Below the pieces are notes generated by a model. The model worked only from the letters and a program-made list of their open reading frames with translations, did not search any database and was not told the origin of the DNA. A stretch of 64,000 nt of DNA from Psychrobacter sp. BI730 (GTDB lineage Bacteria > Pseudomonadota > Gammaproteobacteria > Pseudomonadales > Moraxellaceae): contig NZ_JAATTV010000012.1 of the NCBI RefSeq assembly GCF_013414195.1, forward strand, positions 48,227-112,226. Direction: 5' to 3'. The position numbers and the translations under genes were made by a program. The stretch's first letter is position 1; each line of letters begins with the position of its first letter. Below are positions 48,354-56,308 of this stretch, one piece after another.

Positions 48354-48797
48354 ATGTTTAAAATAAAAGTAGAGCGCATTGTCAAAAAACCGATTGATGA
48401 GGTATTTGAAGCACTGAGTGACCATGCTAGTTATGGCTCATTTAAAGCGGTGGGAGTGGCTAAGTTGGTGAATGAAGGTGACGGGGAGCGCAATGGTGTC
48501 GGGGCTTTACGTAGCATTCAAACGGGACCCGTTAAGTTCTGGGAACGGATTACAGCGTTTGAGCGTCCTACTCATATGCAATACCAAATCGAAAAATCTA
48601 AACCTATCAAAATGCAACATGATAAAGGCATCATTGATTTAAAAGACTTGGGCGATGGCACCACACACGTGACTTGGGTATCTGAGGGTCGATTGATTGT
48701 ACCACTGCCATTAGTCGGTCGCCTATTTGACCGTCAAATGCAGAAACAAGGAACCATAGGGTTTAGTAGCATACTCAAATCTATAGAAAGCCGCTAA
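48354..48797 (+). CDS. SRPBCC (START/Bet v1-like) family protein
   Basis: The 147-residue protein has the pattern of polyketide-cyclase/SRPBCC proteins: IVKKPIDEVFEALSDHASYGSF, then a GVGALRSIQTG strand, and a C-terminal helix. These bind hydrophobic ligands in the cytoplasm. The ligand is unknown. It lies 81 bp after rluF and may be transcribed with it. Confidence 0.82.
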   Translation: MFKIKVERIVKKPIDEVFEALSDHASYGSFKAVGVAKLVNEGDGERNGVGALRSIQTGPVKFWERITAFERPTHMQYQIEKSKPIKMQHDKGIIDLKDLGDGTTHVTWVSEGRLIVPLPLVGRLFDRQMQKQGTIGFSSILKSIESR

Positions 48798-48837
48798 TCT
48801 AGCGGCAATGTTGGATTTTTTGATATCACTCTCTAGA

Positions 48838-48862
48838 GATGGCTTATTTTATTTGAGCCATC
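48838..48862. terminator. Possible bidirectional terminator
   Basis: GATGGCT pairs with AGCCATC (7 bp) across an 11-nt loop between convergent genes. There is no long T tract. Confidence 0.5.
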
Positions 48863-48872
48863 ACTTTCAGTT

Positions 48873-49184
48873 TTAATTCGCTTTATTCTTAGCAGCTTCA
48901 ATCTCGTTAAAACGCGCTAACTGCTCTGGCGTTGCTTTCTGTTGATACTTTTCTTTCCACTCAGCATAAGGCATACCATAAACAAACTCGCGCGCATCCT
49001 CGTATTCGATTTCAATACCACGCTCTTCACCAGCCGCTTTGTACCATTTAGATAAACAGTTACGACAAAAGTCGGCGAGGTTCATTAGCTCAATATTTTG
49101 TACATCTTTGCGCTCGTCTAAATGAGCTAGTAAACGACGAAATGCCGCGGCTTCTAATTCGATATTTGATTCTAATTTTGCCAT
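48873..49184 (-). CDS. DUF1244 family protein
   Basis: The 103-residue protein contains the DUF1244 core ELMNLADFCRNCLSKWY and EYEDAREFVYGMPYAEWKEKYQ. The family is small, cytoplasmic and of unknown function, with two conserved cysteines (CRNC). GGAAAATATC precedes the ATG. Confidence 0.88.
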   Translation of the reverse strand: MAKLESNIELEAAAFRRLLAHLDERKDVQNIELMNLADFCRNCLSKWYKAAGEERGIEIEYEDAREFVYGMPYAEWKEKYQQKATPEQLARFNEIEAAKNKAN

Positions 49185-49643
49185 GATATTTTCCTAGTTG
49201 TAATTGAGCTACTTTTAAACCAACATGATACTAACGACATAAATATTGCGCAATTAGCGTGGGCTCATCGTCTGTAAAGTTTATCAGTGGCTCAATCTGT
49301 CGTTAATTGTAATGAACTGTGGCGATAGTTAACTCTAATAGTACTATGTATTCTTCTAATATAAATTACGACTTGTCATCAATTAAATCAAAAAATACCA
49401 GAAGCCAAATGGATAGAACCCACAAAAGAAAGGACTGATCTATCATATCAAGTACAAAGCGCGTGATATAGCTTCATCTTTGTAAAGAAATTCTAAATTA
49501 ATTAGCGTGCCTTATAAAGCTATCTATTGAATTTTTGGCTGAGGTAATTGACATACTTGGCTAATAGGTTTTGCAAACCGTCATTCCAGTGCTTCAACAT
49601 ATTAAGAAAGGGACTCTTGTCGTTAGATCTTGATAGACCATGT

Positions 49644-49729
49644 TAGTGCGCCAAACAAGAATCGAACAACCTTCACACAGAGTTGATAACCCCGCCACAT
49701 GGTCAAGCTGACTGTCTATCAGGGCCACA
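49644..49729 (-). pseudogene. Decayed tRNA-like sequence
   Basis: Read on the minus strand, the segment has the order of a tRNA: a TATAGACAGTCAG-like D-arm region after a 5' segment, a weak anticodon stem CGGGG/CTCTG around a TTATCAA loop, the T-loop TTCGATT preceded by G, and a 3' segment GGCGCACTA resembling an acceptor end. The T-stem and acceptor stem do not pair well, so it is not a working tRNA. It may be the leftover of a tRNA used as an integration site. It could also be chance. Confidence 0.35.
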
Positions 49730-49991
49730 TTAATGATGCCAGTATTTCCCAATTGACGTGCTAGCGGCAACGACTTAAATTCGAATAATTACTGATTAAT
49801 GTTGACCAATATATTGAATGAAATCGAATCTATGGTATTTTCTGATATGGCTATTGAAGATTGGGTGCAGGTCTTTTTCTGTATGGTTCCTAGTCGAATA
49901 CTGTGATAGTTATGGCAATTACAATTCTGGGGCGAAAAAAGAATATCAGTAGAAGAATCTAAAACATAAGTAAAAATAAATCAGTATTTCC

Positions 49992-50022
49992 AAAAAAAAG
50001 CCCTAGTAATCTAGGGTTTTTT
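49992..50022 (-). terminator. Terminator of pqqA
   Basis: CCCTAG-TAAT-CTAGGG with flanking A and T runs lies 24 bp downstream of the minus-strand pqqA stop. It closes pqqA as a single-gene transcript. Confidence 0.88.
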
Positions 50023-50045
50023 AATGGATGTAAGTTTAGTAAATT

Positions 50046-50120
50046 TTAACGGGCTTCGAAATACATAGTAATTTCAAAACCGATACGGATGTCTTGAAAA
50101 GCTGGTTTGGTCCACTGCAT
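50046..50120 (-). CDS. pqqA: PQQ precursor peptide PqqA
   Basis: A 24-codon frame on the minus strand encodes a peptide with WTKPAF near the start and the diagnostic FEITMYF, placing Glu at residue 16 and Tyr at residue 20, exactly the E-x3-Y pair that PqqE and later enzymes crosslink to form the cofactor pyrroloquinoline quinone. AGGAG lies 7 nt before the ATG. It is closed by its own terminator and no pqqBCDE genes follow in the window, so it is an orphan copy or is physically separated from the biosynthetic operon. Most gene finders miss it because of its size. Confidence 0.9.
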   Translation of the reverse strand: MQWTKPAFQDIRIGFEITMYFEAR

Positions 50121-50572
50121 GGGATTGCTCCTGAATGATGTTACTAGTTGATAGACAGTATTAATAAAGGGAATGCCTAATGCTATTACAACCTGACTCC
50201 TACTGTCAATTCATTAGATGTTAACTCGGAATATTTTAGCTATGAAGTTTAGCGGCAACAGTAAAGTTTACTTATGTTTATAAATAAGCCCCTAATTGTG
50301 AAGTTAGTATTTGGAGGTTGTCGATGGAGTACGCTAATTGTGGACTTCAGGTTCTGTGATTCAAAAGAGACTGTAGCTAATGCTCATTTAAGAAATAATA
50401 ACCAGCTTATGTTCATTAAATAAACAAAAAAAATTGAAGAACTTTCTTGGCTTTGGTATGTTTCAAGCCATGCTTTGATTTCATGTAATTTAAATTCTAT
50501 CACGCGTAGTTCGGGCCAGTACAATTAGTACGGTCGATCGAATCCTCATTTACTATCAACAAGGAAACTGCC
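50121..50572. other. Gene-free region upstream of pqqA
   Basis: About 450 bp without a supportable gene. It should hold the leftward pqqA promoter and the rightward promoter of the broken DUF2231 gene. Confidence 0.5.
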
Positions 50573-50928
50573 ATGACTAGTGCTGTTGCCCGACACTCCG
50601 ACACTCCGGCACCGCGCTGCACCCGCTGCATGCGTTTTTTCTAGCCGGAATGGTGCCTCTGTTTATCGGGGTCTTACTTAACGATTACGCCTATTGGTCC
50701 AGCTACGAGCTTCAATGGAAGAACTTCGCTTCTTGGATGCTTATAGGTGCGCTGGTATTTAATGGTTTGGCCATGCTAGGCTCAATTTTATCTCTAGTTC
50801 GCGCTGATAAGCGCATGGGTACACCAATGGCTTATTTTCTGTTGCTAATGGTCACCTTTGTACTAGGTATCCTCAACTCATTTATCCATGCAAAGGATGT
50901 CTGGGCCAGTATGCCGACTGGGCTTTGA
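50573..50928 (+). pseudogene. DUF2231 membrane protein, frameshifted and IS-truncated
   Basis: ATG 50573 follows AAGGAAA and opens a frame that stops at 50642-50644. The sequence CGACACTC is present twice in tandem at 50591-50606. Removing one copy restores a continuous 115-residue frame reading SGTALHPLHAFFLAGMVPLF and on through four hydrophobic segments, matching the DUF2231 membrane family. The stop codon at 50926-50928 is the first three bases of the adjoining insertion sequence, so the original C terminus is lost as well. The gene is broken unless the duplication is a reversible slippage event. Confidence 0.85.
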
Positions 50929-50990
50929 GCTATGCTGAAGAAACCGTACAAGTAAACTTGGTAAACTAAGCATATTAATCGGAGTTTATC

Positions 50991-51266
50991 ATGGTCAAGA
51001 AAATAAGAACCTATAGCACAGAATTTAAAGCTGAAGCCGTTAAGAAGATATCAGACAATAATGGCAATATCTCAGCAACCGCAAAGCAGCTTGGCATTGC
51101 TATGCAAACGCTATCGAATTGGCATAACAAAGCCAACCAAGGCAAGCTCAAAGGCACAGAGCAATATGATCCTGATCTTATGAGTGCTCTTCAAGAAATA
51201 AAGCAGCTCAAGCAGCAGCTTAAAGTGGCTGAAGAGGAACGCGAGATCCTAAATGAGGAGGGATAA
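50991..51266 (+). CDS. IS3-family OrfA (copy 1)
   Basis: The 91-residue protein is the helix-turn-helix OrfA of an IS3 element (TYSTEFKAEAVKKI; GIAMQTLSNWHNKA) with a C-terminal leucine-zipper-like coiled coil (QEIKQLKQQLKVAEEEREIL). Its last residues (NEEG) differ from copy 2 because a 63-bp insertion replaces the normal slippery region. Confidence 0.88.
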   Translation: MVKKIRTYSTEFKAEAVKKISDNNGNISATAKQLGIAMQTLSNWHNKANQGKLKGTEQYDPDLMSALQEIKQLKQQLKVAEEEREILNEEG

Positions 51267-51316
51267 AGCGAAGCACTGCTTCGCCCCGACGCAAGATAAG
51301 AGCTATGCTCGAATGA
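51254..51316. repeat. 63-bp palindrome-bearing insertion in the IS3 frameshift region
   Basis: Compared with copy 2 (A6 followed by GGCGACGG), copy 1 has AAA, then 63 extra bases, then GGCGACGG. The insert contains GCGAAGCA-C-TGCTTCGC (51268-51284), a palindrome with 8-bp perfect arms. ATGAG occurs at both junctions as a possible target duplication. Confidence 0.75.
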
Positions 51317-51346
51317 GGCGACGGCGTACTTTGCCAAGCACAGTTA

Positions 51347-52216
51347 GTGAAGTACGCCTTTATCAAAGACAACCAGTTCCTCTTTCGCATCAGCACTATG
51401 TGCCGTGTGTTAAGGGTTAAGCCCTCAAGCTATTACGACTGGATCAGTCGTGACATCAGTGACCAGCAGATACATCGCAACCAGTCTGAATTACTGGTTA
51501 AAGCGGCTCACAGTGAAACGAAAGAACGTTATGGCGTAGATCGACTGCATGCTCATCTAAGCGAGCAAGGCCACAACATTAGCCTGTATATGGTAAGAAG
51601 CATCAAAGAGGAACACGGGATTAAATGTCGTCGTCATAAGCGCTTTAAAGTGGCCACCGACTCTAATCACAACAAGCTGATTTACCCAAATGTGCTGGAT
51701 CAGCAGTTTGATGCCAGTCGCCCTAATGAGTCTTGGGTAAGCGATATTACTTATATCTGGACAAGCGAGGGTTGGCTATACTTAGCAGGCGTTAAAGATT
51801 TATACACCAAAGAGCTGGTCGGCTACGCTATCAATAAACGCATGACAGCAGATTTAGTATGCCGTGCACTTAACATGACTATCAAAAATAAACGACCCAG
51901 CCAAGGATTGATTATGCACTCTGACAGAGGCAGCCAGTATTGCAATAATGCCTATCACAAAATCATCAAACAGCATCAGCTTACTGGTTTAATGAGTGGT
52001 AAAGGCAATTGTGTCGACAATGCTCCGATAGAAAGCTTCTGAGGTACATTAAAGAATGAGCTTGTATACCATCAGGACTATAAAACAAGGTTTACAGCGA
52101 TCAGCGATAACACACAATATATCGAGCTCTACTACAATCAGACGAGAATTCAAAAGGGTTTAGGCTATAGATCGCCAAGGCAGATGTGATTTGACTTTTA
52201 TCATCAGGCTGCGTAA
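51347..52216 (+). pseudogene. IS3-family OrfB transposase (copy 1), two nonsense codons
   Basis: The frame encodes an rve-type DDE transposase (SWVSDITYIWTSEGWLYLAGVKD; HSDRGSQY; DNAPIESF). It stops at TGA 52040-52042, where the family has Trp (ESFWGTLKNE), continues in frame through GTLKNELVYH and YNQTRIQKGLGYRSPRQM, meets a second TGA at 52187-52189, again where Trp is usual, and ends at TAA 52214-52216. Both changes are G-to-A on the coding strand. The catalytic Glu region lies before the second stop but after the first, so the truncated product is inactive. Confidence 0.9.
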
Positions 52217-52262
52217 TTAAAATCTCCCAAGTTTAACTGTACGGATTTGACGTCAGGGGCCA

Positions 52263-52479
52263 CTATCAGCTTTGCGTGCAGTCGATCAGCACCATAACGT
52301 GCTTTTGTTTCACTATGTGCCGCTCTGACAAGTAGCTCAGATTGGTTACGGTGTATCTGTTGCTCACTAATATCACGACTCAGCCAGTCATAGTAGCTAG
52401 AATGCTTAACCTTTAGTACACGACACATAGTAGTGATACTAAAGAAGAGATCGTTGTTTTTGATAAAGGCGTACTTCAC
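52263..52479 (-). pseudogene. IS3-family OrfB fragment (copy 2)
   Basis: About the first 75 residues of OrfB are present (MKYAFIKNNDLFFS to GADRLHAKL). The frame then runs into the end of copy 1 and stops at 52204-52206. The catalytic domain is absent. Confidence 0.85.
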
Positions 52480-52775
52480 TAACTGTGCTTGGCAAAGTAC
52501 GCCGTCGCCTTTTTTAATATCTCTCGTTCCTCTTCGGCTACTTTAAGCTGTCGTTTGAGCTGCTTTATTTCCTGAAGAGCCGTCATAAGATCAGGATCAT
52601 ATTGTTCTGTGCCGATAAGCTTGCCTTGATTGGCTTTATTATGCCAATTAGATAAGGTCTGCATGGCGATGCCAAGGTGCTTTGCGGTCGCTGAGATATT
52701 GCCATTATTGTCTGCTATCTTCTTGACGGCCTCGGCTTTAAATTTGTCACTGTAGGCTCTTACTTTCTTGGTCAT
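52479..52775 (-). CDS. IS3-family OrfA (copy 2, intact)
   Basis: The 98-residue OrfA retains the AAAAAAG slippery sequence near its end, where IS3 elements shift to the -1 frame to make the OrfAB transposase. The ending KKATAYFAKHS is the normal OrfA terminus. Confidence 0.88.
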   Translation of the reverse strand: MTKKVRAYSDKFKAEAVKKIADNNGNISATAKHLGIAMQTLSNWHNKANQGKLIGTEQYDPDLMTALQEIKQLKRQLKVAEEEREILKKATAYFAKHS

Positions 52776-52840
52776 GATAAACTCCGATTAATACGCTTAG
52801 TTTACCAAGTTTAGGTGTACGGTTTTTTCAGCATAGCTCA

Positions 52841-52978
52841 GACCATGTGGAGGGGTAATCGCCAGACGCTTCAATCAGCATGTGAACGGCGCGTTCTTTC
52901 ATCTCGGGGTGTAGGTTTGTCTTTTCATTGTCGTATTCTCTCAGAATATTAAGTCTCCGACAATCCCGGGGCGGTTCA
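52841..52978 (-). mobile_element. Third IS3-family remnant (other subgroup)
   Basis: On the minus strand, TGAACCGCCCCGGG at the tip (52978 leftward) is a typical IS3-family terminal repeat. An ATG at 52928 starts an OrfA N terminus (KRQTYTPEMKERAVHMLIEAS) of about 29 residues that is cut by copy 2 of the other IS. Confidence 0.8.
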
Positions 52979-53044
52979 GTAAGAATTTCTACTGAAACTA
53001 CGCCTATGGTAGATATGTTTAGTATCATTACATAAGAGGCAATC

Positions 53045-53221
53045 ATGAATGTATTTACTAGCGACTCATTCGTATGTCTAGCAGAGCATCTACTAAAGGA
53101 TTCTCGGAATATTGAGCTTATCAAGCAAGTACTTAATGAGGAATCTAAGAAGCATGATAATGAAGTGGAAACATTGATTACAGGCAGCTGTATTGAGGCT
53201 TCAGAAAAAAGGGAGATATAG
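53045..53221 (+). CDS. Small hypothetical protein (58 residues)
   Basis: AGAGG lies 5-6 nt before an ATG at 53045 that opens a 58-codon frame ending TAG 53219. The product is hydrophilic and helical (LIKQVLNEESKKHDNEVE). It is not recognised. It is on the same strand as, and 75 bp before, the methyltransferase-like gene. Confidence 0.5.
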   Translation: MNVFTSDSFVCLAEHLLKDSRNIELIKQVLNEESKKHDNEVETLITGSCIEASEKREI

Positions 53222-53296
53222 AGATTAAGATTAAAATAACTTTCGTTTTTAAGTAATGAACATCTAACTTCACACATACTCCAAATAGGATGCCTT

Positions 53297-54142
53297 ATGA
53301 CAGATAAAGTCATTGAAGCCATTAATAATGGCATATTAACTGCGGACAACTTAACCCATGAAACTCTTAGATATGACTACCGTGTTGACGTTTACGGAAA
53401 TGGACCAGAAGTTTTAGGTAGAGGCAGAGGTGTTTTGGAGGATACGGATCATTTGGATCAATACTTGTACTCTTATGGCAGAATGGGCAATGAGCAGTGG
53501 GATAAACCTTTTGAGATTACTATGGTTGATGACGACACCACTATTATTGACTATGGTTGCGGACAAGGATTATCTTTTTTGAACCTAGTCTGTAGATGGG
53601 GTCATGATGATGACAGAACATGGCAAGACTATCTCAAGTCCGTCATTCTTATTGAGCCCTCAATAGTGGCTTTAGATCGAGCACAAGCGATTGCACAGTT
53701 AAAGTTTCCAGATGCCACTATCAGCACAGTCAATAAAAAGTTAGAAGAATTGGATAATAACGATTTATCATTTGATGAAAATAAAGTGATGATTCATATA
53801 TTTTCGCAGGTCTTAGACATACCACTTGATGATGAATTTGATCTTTTAGGTTTTTTTGAAACCATTACCTCAACTGTTGGTACACACTATATTCATGTCG
53901 TAAGTCACGAAGTGGGCGGCATGAATAATCAACAAAATATACTAAAGCTCTATAAGCACATCGTTGATAAGCACGTACATGTTTATGATTCAACGGATGA
54001 GATATGTTTTGTTTTAAAAACACCACCAACAGAAGCTAGAAAAGTAATAAAAACAGCTACTAATATGGCTTTGAATACCTTTAATATTCCACGCAATGAT
54101 AAAAATTATACTGCAATGTTTGCCTGTATAAAGACTGTTTAA
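53297..54142 (+). CDS. Methyltransferase-like protein (SAM-binding fold)
   Basis: The 281-residue protein contains IIDYGCGQGLSFLNL (about residues 84-98), the glycine-rich SAM-binding loop, and VILIEPSIVALDRAQ, the acidic residue end of the second strand. A target-recognition or DPPY-type motif is not seen, so it is not an obvious DNA adenine methylase. It lies 9 bp before an AlkB-type gene, with AGGATGCCTT before its ATG. The substrate is unknown. Confidence 0.7.
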   Translation: MTDKVIEAINNGILTADNLTHETLRYDYRVDVYGNGPEVLGRGRGVLEDTDHLDQYLYSYGRMGNEQWDKPFEITMVDDDTTIIDYGCGQGLSFLNLVCRWGHDDDRTWQDYLKSVILIEPSIVALDRAQAIAQLKFPDATISTVNKKLEELDNNDLSFDENKVMIHIFSQVLDIPLDDEFDLLGFFETITSTVGTHYIHVVSHEVGGMNNQQNILKLYKHIVDKHVHVYDSTDEICFVLKTPPTEARKVIKTATNMALNTFNIPRNDKNYTAMFACIKTV

Positions 54143-54151
54143 GGGAAGATT

Positions 54152-54895
54152 ATGGACTTGTTTCCTACTGATAAACACATTTTGCCTTTTGAGTTCCCTG
54201 ATGAGGATGAGGGTTGTTCTTATCAGTGGAATGAGGCACTACAAGGTTTTGATATTGTCGTGCCTCATGGCAAACTGTTTTTTGCGCCTAATTTTTTTAA
54301 TGAGAAAATCAGTGATAGAAGTGTTGAATACCTGTTGGAGAATGAAAGTTACGATTCTATGAATATTGACTGGAAATCTATTCCTATCGAAGAGTTTGAG
54401 AAAATCAAGTTCACTAATATTACTTGGCAACAAGAATATATCAACCTATATGGTCGTAAAGCTATACCGAGATTAACTGCATGGTATGGTGATGAAGGTA
54501 AGTCTTATAGCTATTCCGGTATTAAGCAGGAGCCTAACTCTTGGAATAAGGGGTTAACTTATATCAAAGAAAAAGTAGAAGAGGTTGCAGGTGTTCATTT
54601 TAATAGTGTTTTGCTGAATTGGTATCGTAACGGAGACGATTATTTAAATTGGCACGCTGATGATGAAAAAGAGCTAGGTATAAACCCAGTGATAGGCTCT
54701 GTTAACTTCGGTGCAACACGTGATTTTCAGATCCGTAATAATGCAAATCGTGAATTAAAACTAACTATACCTCTCGCTCATGGCACATTGCTGCTAATGT
54801 CTGGTGAATTACAAATTTTTTGGCAACATGCGGTTCCTAAGCGAAAGAAAGTTAATAAATCACGATTTAATTTAACGTTTAGAATGATTACATAA
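54152..54895 (+). CDS. AlkB-type 2-oxoglutarate/Fe(II) dioxygenase
   Basis: The 247-residue protein has the AlkB core: RLTAWYGDEG, NWYRNGDDYLNWHADDE with the iron-binding His-x-Asp, the distal iron His in FWQHAVPK, and RFNLTFR supplying the 2-oxoglutarate-binding arginines. It resembles the ALKBH2/3 type. Such enzymes oxidatively remove N-alkyl groups from DNA or RNA. The tight link (9 bp) to a methyltransferase-like gene inside an accessory region suggests a paired nucleic-acid modification role. Confidence 0.88.
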   Translation: MDLFPTDKHILPFEFPDEDEGCSYQWNEALQGFDIVVPHGKLFFAPNFFNEKISDRSVEYLLENESYDSMNIDWKSIPIEEFEKIKFTNITWQQEYINLYGRKAIPRLTAWYGDEGKSYSYSGIKQEPNSWNKGLTYIKEKVEEVAGVHFNSVLLNWYRNGDDYLNWHADDEKELGINPVIGSVNFGATRDFQIRNNANRELKLTIPLAHGTLLLMSGELQIFWQHAVPKRKKVNKSRFNLTFRMIT

Positions 54896-55073
54896 TTTAA
54901 AATACCATTAGGTAAAGTTATGTGAATACGCTGGCTCTCGCTTGTGCTTATCTCTGGTTAAAATCCTGAATGTGCAACACTCCATAAAATCTCTTTAAGA
55001 CTACAGATTTGATAGCATGGGTCAGTAGTGCGATTTCGAGCCAAGTAAGATATAAATCTAACCTCAGCTAAAG

Positions 55074-56222
55074 TCATTTTAATTTCTTAACTTCAGCTAC
55101 TATCATCTCTATTGCCGAGTTAACCTCTTCAATTGTAGTCATTCTTCCAACACAAATTCGGAATGCACATTCAGCGACATCTTTTGGAACACCCATTGCC
55201 TTCATAATAGGTGAGTATTCACGACTCAAACCGTCGCAAGCGGAGCCAAGCGAAAAAGCGAGGTGTGGTTGTAGGTTGTTCAGAAGTTGCATACTATCGA
55301 CATTTTCAATCGCTAAGTATAAGTTACCAGGATGGCGACCATCCAAGTCACCAAACACTGTGATTGCAAGAGCTTGAGTCAAACCATTTAGTAATGTATT
55401 TCTTAGGTCTCTTAATCGTAAAGCTTCAGATTCTTTAATCTCATCTAGCACCTTAGCTGCTTCAGCGAATCCAACAACCAGTGGTACAGGCAATGTACCA
55501 GCACGCAAACCATCTTGCTGACCACCACCAGATATCATAGGTATAAATTCAGGGTGTTGTAAGTGTTTTGAGTACAATAGACCAATACCTGATGGACCAT
55601 ATATTTTATGAGCTGATAGTGTCAGGAAATCCACTTCTAAGTCGTGACAGGCGATATCCAGATAACCTGCTTGTGAGGCATCTACATGTAACATTGTATC
55701 GTAGCGCTGACATAGCTCAGCAATTTGATAGATAGGCTGGCTTGTTCCTATAACACCATTGGTCATCGTGCAAGAAACCCATAGGACATTATTCTGCTCA
55801 AGTTTGGTCTGCAAATCTTGTAAGTCGATAATACCTTCCAATGTGATGTCCACATAAAGCAGTTTTAGACCATATTTACTAGCAGCTATCTCTAATGGGT
55901 TTAAGACAGATTTATGTTCTAAGTGACTGGTTAGGACGGTGTCTGCTTGTGGGTTCGTTTTTTCGGCAATAGGGATGCCTGAATAGATAGCTAAGTTATT
56001 CGCTTCAGTAGCTCCTGAAGTAATTAACAGTTCTTCCTCAAAGCAGTCATATATATCAGCTAATTTTGTGAGGCTATCACTGACTAATGTTTGTTTGTTC
56101 CAGCCAAAAAAGTGTCCGTCTGAATGAGGGTTTCCAGGCTGAGACCATATGTCCTGCATAGCTTTAATAACTGACGTGTCGCAAGGGGTATGTGAATTGT
56201 AATCTAAATATATGTTTTTCAT
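55074..56222 (-). CDS. sspA: Cysteine desulfurase SspA/DndA-like
   Basis: The 382-residue PLP enzyme has NLAIYSG and SGATEANN, the PLP-lysine in SAHKIYGPSG, and the active Cys in GSACDGLS. It is an IscS/NifS-type cysteine desulfurase that would mobilise sulfur for DNA phosphorothioation. It is divergent from the DUF4007-ATPase-PAPS reductase operon, the gene order of Ssp systems (sspA opposed to sspBCD). ATG 56222 starts the normal NIYLDYNSHTP N terminus; the longer upstream frame is not used. A housekeeping role is unlikely because isc genes are absent here. Confidence 0.88.
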   Translation of the reverse strand: MKNIYLDYNSHTPCDTSVIKAMQDIWSQPGNPHSDGHFFGWNKQTLVSDSLTKLADIYDCFEEELLITSGATEANNLAIYSGIPIAEKTNPQADTVLTSHLEHKSVLNPLEIAASKYGLKLLYVDITLEGIIDLQDLQTKLEQNNVLWVSCTMTNGVIGTSQPIYQIAELCQRYDTMLHVDASQAGYLDIACHDLEVDFLTLSAHKIYGPSGIGLLYSKHLQHPEFIPMISGGGQQDGLRAGTLPVPLVVGFAEAAKVLDEIKESEALRLRDLRNTLLNGLTQALAITVFGDLDGRHPGNLYLAIENVDSMQLLNNLQPHLAFSLGSACDGLSREYSPIMKAMGVPKDVAECAFRICVGRMTTIEEVNSAIEMIVAEVKKLK

Positions 56223-56308
56223 AAAATTTTCATTATTTATTTGTATAGGATAGTTTTTAAGGTGAAAAAAAGAGAATCTCATTACATAAAGATAGTAACA
56301 TGATATAC

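Larger units (their letters stand above)
49185..50045. other. Gene-poor stretch at the edge of the accessory region
   Basis: About 860 bp without a convincing protein gene. It holds a tRNA-like remnant on the minus strand (49644-49729) and the pqqA terminator. It marks the change from ordinary chromosome to accessory sequence. Confidence 0.55.
50926..52262 (+). mobile_element. IS3-family insertion sequence, copy 1 (inactive)
   Basis: The element begins TG at 50926 and ends CA at 52262. Both ends carry CCGTACA followed by a G-T-AAACTTGG block, at the same 18-nt distance from the tip. It encodes OrfA and OrfB of an IS3-type element. It is inactive: the OrfA-OrfB frameshift region is interrupted by 63 bp, and OrfB has two in-frame TGA codons. 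No target duplication is visible, because the right flank is another IS copy. Confidence 0.85.
52263..52840 (-). mobile_element. IS3-family insertion sequence, copy 2 (partial, inverted)
   Basis: The left part of a second, related IS lies in opposite orientation, from its end at 52840 (TGAGCTATGCTGAA on the minus strand, matching the left end of copy 1) to the junction with copy 1 at 52263. The remainder of its orfB is missing. OrfA differs from copy 1 at about a dozen residues, so this is not a recent duplicate. Confidence 0.82.

Noticed and set aside
51347..52216. Possible TGA-as-tryptophan recoding
   Set aside because: TGG encodes Trp throughout the core genes and TGA is absent from the inside of every intact gene read here. 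Decay of the IS is enough to explain both TGA codons.
52828..53349. 173-codon minus-strand frame across the IS remnant
   Set aside because: It crosses the IS end, the small plus-strand ORF and the start of the methyltransferase gene. Only its last 30 or so residues are real transposase sequence.
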